Positions 57,132 to 62,000 of a stretch of DNA of 62,000 bases are shown in pieces. The notes below the pieces were generated by a model. The model was given only the letters and a program-made list of their open reading frames with translations. It had not been told where the DNA came from and did no database searches. Numbering within the stretch: the stretch's first letter is position 1; the number at the start of each line of letters is the position of its first letter. Origin of the DNA: Phoronis australis (Eukaryota; Phoronida; Phoronidae). The position numbers were made by a program, and so were the translations under genes. The stretch spans positions 597,296 to 659,295 of the forward strand of contig NMRA01000057.1 of NCBI GenBank assembly GCA_002633005.1. Reading direction: 5' to 3'.

Positions 57132-60100
57132 TTGACAGTTGTACACCAACATGAGTGACCTCGATATTGAGGCGTACATAGCAGCCCAAAAGGAGAAGTT
57201 AATTAGAGAGCGACAACTCATTCAAAATGCTCCTGTCCAGCAGAAGGTTTGTACATTATCAACTTGCAGGGCTCAACATTAACAGTTGCCTGATTGCCCG
57301 TGTACATGTAGATTTTGCGTCGGGCAAGTGGAATTTGAAAAGTACCTGCCCGATGGGCAAGTTAAAAAGCTGGCCGCATAGGCAAGTAGATCCTAAGATT
57401 GTCTGCTCGACATTTGCTCCAAAGTAACGAACCCCGACACAAACCTAAATACTGTCGAAAAACCCCCGGTGGCCGACAATGAAACTCCCGTCTTTGAATG
57501 AGCACTGTAAGGAAAATTGAACGAGTGTGATGCTGCATGCTCACATGACGCCCGCTGTCAAATCCTTTCGATTCTCTGAATGAGCCCTGCAGTTTATGAA
57601 TAAGTTGTCACGTGATACTACTGATCGTCTGCACTCTGGCAAAATGTCCAAACCGCTTCCTTGGATCAGTTGCTAAAAATGACCTCAGGAAGAATCAAAG
57701 CAACAATATGAAAAGAAAAGGGTGCAGGGGTGGGTTCCATCATGTGAAATTAGATTTCCTGGACTGCGAGACAGGGATGATGTGTGAAGTAGGCTACTGC
57801 GTTCGTCGGCGTATGTAAGTCTAAAGTCATACAGATAAGTGCTAAAGCTAAAAAGTGAATGACTGACCACATATTTTCTACACTACACAGCAGTTTTACA
57901 GGCCTGGTTGTATTCGGGGGGCATTCCAAAGGAAAAACTTATGAATTCCCGGCTGCCGGTGGCGACTCCAAAAGAAGAGGAAGGGTGACTTTTTCGCAGT
58001 CTATTTATTTTTCAAAAATGTAATTATTTATATTGAAAATAAAAGTATATGTGGCATTATTATACCGGTATGTTAAAATTTGATTTTAAACTAATACAAG
58101 GTACTGTTGACCAAAACCGTGCAAGATTTTTACGGATAGCAAATTCAAATTCAGGTTAGCGTATAAACTATGAATTCACAGAAGTGTCTAAAGTTCGTGT
58201 CCTAGATCATTTCGGCGCCTGTGAGCGTGAGACAATGGTTCAGATAGCATAGTTACTCTGCTAATTTGTCTCTAGTGTTTTGACACACCTTATAAGAATC
58301 GTCAAAAAACAGCAACTCAATTATATAGCATGTGTGACAGAGACTCTATATAACTTGTTAGGCAGCGTTGTTTGTGTATTTTCTCAGTTCTAACGAAAAC
58401 CTGTGTTTGTGAACGTTGATGTTTTAAATAAAATAATCTTTCGATTTGAATAAGATTTATGTTGAACACATCACAGTGATATTCATAATTTACAAAACAG
58501 AACCATGCATTAGACCTACCGCAAGAGTAATTTTACTGCCGGAGAATTAGCTGTAACAATTATAAGAAAAATACTTTTGTAGAATGTAAATTCATTTGTT
58601 TTGTAACTGTTTTCTTACCGGCTCGCGTAGTATGCCTACGACCGGTAAGAATGAGAAAAGAATATAGAATTTTGGGAGAAAACCAACAGAGCACGTCTTA
58701 TTTTGAAAAGAAATTCGGCTGAGACTCCTCGTGAAAACCAAAGGCCGCATCAAATGCAATACGCTGATAATTAACCAATAAGAGTACGCCACAAAGAAAT
58801 GTTTACAAACGTCACACACCATTGTTGACATCAAACTTAGGTAACAGCTTAAACATAGTCGAATTGAGTACTCCTGTTACACATGCACAGCAGTAGAGGA
58901 GGCTAAGTACAGACAGCCCTATGGTAACACATTACCTATGTGATTTGTGCAAATGCACGGTGCTATTTGAAATTGTTCTCAGGGCAAGTGAGTTTGTTGG
59001 TCGGGCAAGTAAAAACTTCAGCTACTTGCCCGAAGTTAATGTTGAGCACTGACTTGTGTGGTAAAAACTTGTTACAGTGACTATAAATCTACCTCCCATC
59101 ACAAAAACGTCCAATTTGGACCTCTTGCTGTTATGAAATAGATCTCAAATTGTTTCTTAGTCAAATCTGAGGTCATTCCAGGGCTTCGAAAGAATTGACA
59201 CTGTGTTGCTTGGTACAGGCTGTACAAGCTGTCTTGGTACTAGGCTGTGCGAGCTGTCTTGGTACCAGGCTGTGCGAGCTGTCTTGGTACCAGGCTGTAC
59301 AAGCTGTTTTGCCTTGGTATGTTGTTTATACCCTGACCATGATCTCAAGGAATAACAAACTCTTAGTTCTAAATAGCAAACTCTAAAATCACCCCTCATC
59401 TGAGCAAGTGAGTTGACTCTAATATTGTAGAAGTTTGTTTCTTGGATGGAAGGAGTGTTTAATATACCCACTTATCATACTAGAATATTTGTTTTTGTTC
59501 AGACATAATATGAGAATGAGAAGAAAAGCATTTGTACGCACACACAGAGATTTGGAACTGAATCCAATCCATATTTCGTATTATGTGATCTGAACTTCCA
59601 TCTAATTTTCTAGTATGTTTCATTATCCATTTTGGGGTATAACGAGAACTAGATCAGGTAGAACATTGACTGTCTATAGAAACTTACTTTCCTCAAAATG
59701 TCCTGTTTGCGTTATTTCATTTTGGTTGTTGATTTCTCCGATGCTCTATTCTAGTACTGCGTTTGTGTGTTTGGTAACTTTTGAAGTCAGATGTATACAG
59801 TTACTAAAAGGTTAAAAAAGATTTCAATCTTAAAACATCAAGGAAATTTCTCAGCTGGAAATATTAGAACTAAAGGCTATAAAATCATTTGCAAATGTCA
59901 ACCTTGTATAATGAAGTATTCCTGACCACTGATATACACAATCGCGTGTTTGGTTTTGTCACGTGATCATTTTCTAGATGCTGCGAGAAATGAAAAGTTA
60001 ACTCTTCATTTTCCAACAAAATACGGTACTTACTGGAATTCACAGTTGTTGTGGAACATTATGTGTTTGATAATATCTTAAGCGCATCAAATTGAGTTTT

Positions 60101-62000
60101 CATGTGCAGAGAGCCTACAAGATTCAAGTAATTGATCAGAATAGAAACAGAATTGACTGTATTCATTTCTGTTTAGAACTATGTTCCATTGGTTTCATAT
60201 GCCTTTTGTCTTTCACCTCTTTTCTTTTCTTTTAGCGTCTTGACCCTGACTACAGTAGTAGGAAGCGTTGGGAACCTGCACAAAATCCTGACCAGTACCT
60301 TCCGCCTGTTAGTGTATATTTATTTTCATTCAGTTCAAGTTAATACTGCAATTTACCCTGTTTAGCTGGCTAAATACAAAAGTCAAATTTAATATCCTTG
60401 TATTATCATAAAACTGATCTCTAATGGTGATAGATTTCTGTATTGGTTACCAACAAGAACTGAACTCTTATGGTGATGCAGTTCAGTTACCAACAAGAAC
60501 ATTGAAGCCATCAACAACTCATTCAAGAAAACCCTTCAAAGTGTTTTAAGTTCCAAGGCTTACAGTGAAATTGTCTATTTGAAATTATAGTGCATGTATG
60601 CATTGCCTTTGATTTAAGTTGGGTGACGAAAATTGAGCCTATTGCGATAAGAAATATTGTGAGACAAATTTTATGAGAGCAACAGGCCTAAATCGATTTT
60701 CATATTTAAGCCAGCTAAATATGGTGAAAATCTGCTGCAGCTGCTTTAAAGTATTCAGTTGTCAAAGACTTGTTTAATGTTCTTGCTTTTTGGTTAATTA
60801 TTTTTTGCTGCCAGAACTCGTATTGATAAATGTTGAATACAAGATGTCTTTGAATTTGGAGCAATGTTTATTGTGTACGAAGAGTCACCAGTCTTCATTT
60901 TTGTTCCATATTAACGCTGCCTCGCACAAACTTAGAAGGGAACTTGACGTGTCATTGTTAGAATTCGTGTGAATTCTGTTCCCATTGGGTAATTGTGGGT
61001 CTGATGAGTTTAGCACAAGAGATAACCATAATTATAGACTGTTGGTAATGATGTTTTTGGATAGTGCGATGTAGGTTTATAGTAAACCTTGTTCATGATA
61101 GTATATTTTCTTGATCAAATATTTCTCAGAACTTGTGGTCAAATCTCTCCAATTTATGACTCACTATGATAGACAAGTAAAATTTCAGTTTCCCAATTTT
61201 TCAAAAAAGTTCTGTAGCATCATAATTTTGTAATGCTATAGCAGTAGTTTCAAGGGCAATTCTGATAAGACTTATTTGTCCAATGTTGATGCGATTGTGC
61301 TATAGCTGCAGGTCTCCTGTCTTTGTCCCTGTTCAGATTTAGAATTGAGTTTTCAGTAACATAATCTTTAATTAATTGAACATTTTCATTGACCCCAAAA
61401 GACTGACAAAACTTCGCCCGGTAAGAGAGAGCCAGACTCTACCGAGAATGGCGTGCTTCCCCTCGGAGGTTATGAACAGCGCCGTCTTCAGTTGAATGCA
61501 GAGCGCAAACGCGAGTATAACGAACAGTTAGTGAAGGTAGTCACTTGTGGTGTTTAGTCCAGATCTCTGGTGGCTGTTACTAACACAATTGTTCAGGTGT
61601 CGCATGCGTTATTTTTTGAGTTGGTGTGGGAATTAATTATCCTAGCTTGTGAATTTTACTCTGCATTGCATAATTTGCATTTTGTGTATCAGTGAGCGTT
61701 TCCAGTTTCTGTTGAGGTATTGATAAGTCATTTGCAATAATTTTGTTATGCTTGAATTTTAAAATCATGTTCCAGTCTCCGAAACTCTGCATTATTCATT
61801 TTGTCACTGCAAATTGTAGCACATCTTTTGTGTGCATGCAGTTATTAAAACTAAGCATTTCCTCACTGTCTAAGTTCCAAAAAGCGTAAGTTCTTAAAAT
61901 CTGCTTTATGATATTTCCTCATAATAGGACCCGATTTCAAACAGCAGTAAAGAAACTATCTGTGAGTAAAATAAATCCTTATGATCAGAGTTTACTGGGG
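57132..62000 (+). CDS. CSPP1: CSPP1-like centrosome and spindle pole associated protein, 5' part (truncated by window end)
   Basis: Four coding exons (57151-57246, 60236-60307 or 60313, 61402-61536, 61928-61961) join in frame. The N-terminus, MSDLDIEAYIAAQKEKLIRE, resembles the 'DEFIEEQKAKLAKDK' start of vertebrate CSPP1. The third exon has GVLPLGGYEQRRLQL then NAERKREYNEQLVK, matching the repeated LPIG...ER-x-KEYN-x-L motif of the family. CSPP1 binds microtubules at centrosomes, spindle poles and the ciliary axoneme. The full protein is over 1000 residues in vertebrates; only about 115 are in view. Identification rests on two short motifs in the right order, so I rate it good but not certain. 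Confidence 0.78.
57151..57246 (+). CDS. CSPP1: CSPP1-like coding exon 1
   Basis: 32 codons from the ATG at 57151 to a GTTTGT donor, phase 0. A CTTTCAG acceptor just upstream (57131) suggests a non-coding 5' exon further left, with translation starting in the second exon. Confidence 0.75.
57267..59051. mobile_element. hAT-like DNA element, 1785 bp, in CSPP1 intron 1
   Basis: Ends are CAGGGCTCAACATTAAC and, in complement, CAGTGCTCAACATTAAC (16 of 17 match). ACTTG lies directly outside both ends (57262-57266 and 59052-59056), a perfect 5-bp target duplication. Sub-terminal GGGCAAGT/ACTTGCCCG motifs recur on both sides. No transposase was recognised. Insertion is about 20 bp after the exon 1 donor at 57247. 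Confidence 0.8.
59213..59316 (+). repeat. Tandem repeat, 25-bp period
   Basis: About four copies of GGCTGTACAAGCTGTCTTGG followed by TACYA. Differences between copies are single bases. It lies in CSPP1 intron 1, 160 bp beyond the hAT-like element. Confidence 0.85.
60236..60307 (+). CDS. CSPP1: CSPP1-like coding exon 2
   Basis: Acceptor after a long pyrimidine tract (CTTTTCTTTTCTTTTAG). It encodes RLDPDYSSRKRWEPAQNPDQ then YLPP, phase 0-0. The donor may be after 60307 (GTTAGT) or after 60313 (GTATAT); both keep the frame. Confidence 0.7.
61402..61536 (+). CDS. CSPP1: CSPP1-like coding exon 3 with the LPLG-NAERKREYNEQL motif
   Basis: 45 codons in phase 0-0: TDKTSPGKREPDSTENG, VLPLGGYEQRR, LQLNAERKREYNEQLVK. 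This is the most diagnostic exon for CSPP1. Acceptor AAAAG, donor GTAGTC. Confidence 0.8.
61928..61961 (+). CDS. CSPP1: CSPP1-like coding exon 4 (short)
   Basis: 34 nt between ATAATAG and a GTGAGT donor, encoding DPISNSSKETI plus one base. Short and without a family motif, so supported only by splice sites and frame. Confidence 0.5.

Overview
The window is animal nuclear DNA. It shows intron-rich genes with GT/AG splice sites, many short DNA-transposon remnants with terminal inverted repeats (TIRs), a tRNA-derived SINE, and long micro- and minisatellites. The AT-rich composition, a chitobiase-type GH20 gene and a CSPP1-type gene suggest an invertebrate, probably a marine deuterostome or lophotrochozoan; I cannot name the species. 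Three single-N positions (20534, 36063, 55452) mark assembly joins. No rRNA gene, CRISPR array or prokaryotic operon was seen.

Layout. 1-20.5 kb: no supported host gene. It holds MITE-like palindromes (845-984, 1667-1796, 5510-5660, 17511-17583), paired inverted tandem arrays (about 9.23-11.18 kb), a dead mariner-like transposase (about 11.37-12.45 kb), a 43-bp minisatellite and two tetranucleotide microsatellites. 20.5-28.2 kb: two blocks of a tandem repeat whose roughly 140-bp units carry a CTCF-like core. 25.0-49.8 kb, minus strand: a complete chitobiase-type beta-N-acetylhexosaminidase gene (9 coding exons, 910 aa, N-terminal membrane anchor, GGDE catalytic pair). 53.4-54.9 kb, minus strand: the last exons of an unrecognised gene encoding a probable membrane protein. 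57.1-62.0 kb, plus strand: the first exons of a CSPP1-like centrosome/cilium gene, running off the window end.

The main observation is inside the hexosaminidase gene. Exons 5-8 and their introns occur twice in tandem (27893-35894 and 36064-40390), and the second block begins exactly at an N. The copies differ by scattered substitutions and by clean insertions present only in the left copy: a TTAA-flanked 1.95-kb element, a 1.4-kb block and a SINE. The right copy keeps the empty sites. Exon 8 of one copy cannot splice in frame to exon 5 of the other. The simplest reading is two divergent haplotypes joined end to end by the assembler. A real duplication with mutually exclusive exon use remains possible.

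The genes do not form an obvious functional unit. The hexosaminidase would cleave terminal GlcNAc from chitin-type oligosaccharides or glycans at the cell surface or in the secretory/lysosomal lumen. CSPP1 acts at centrosomes, spindle poles and the ciliary axoneme.
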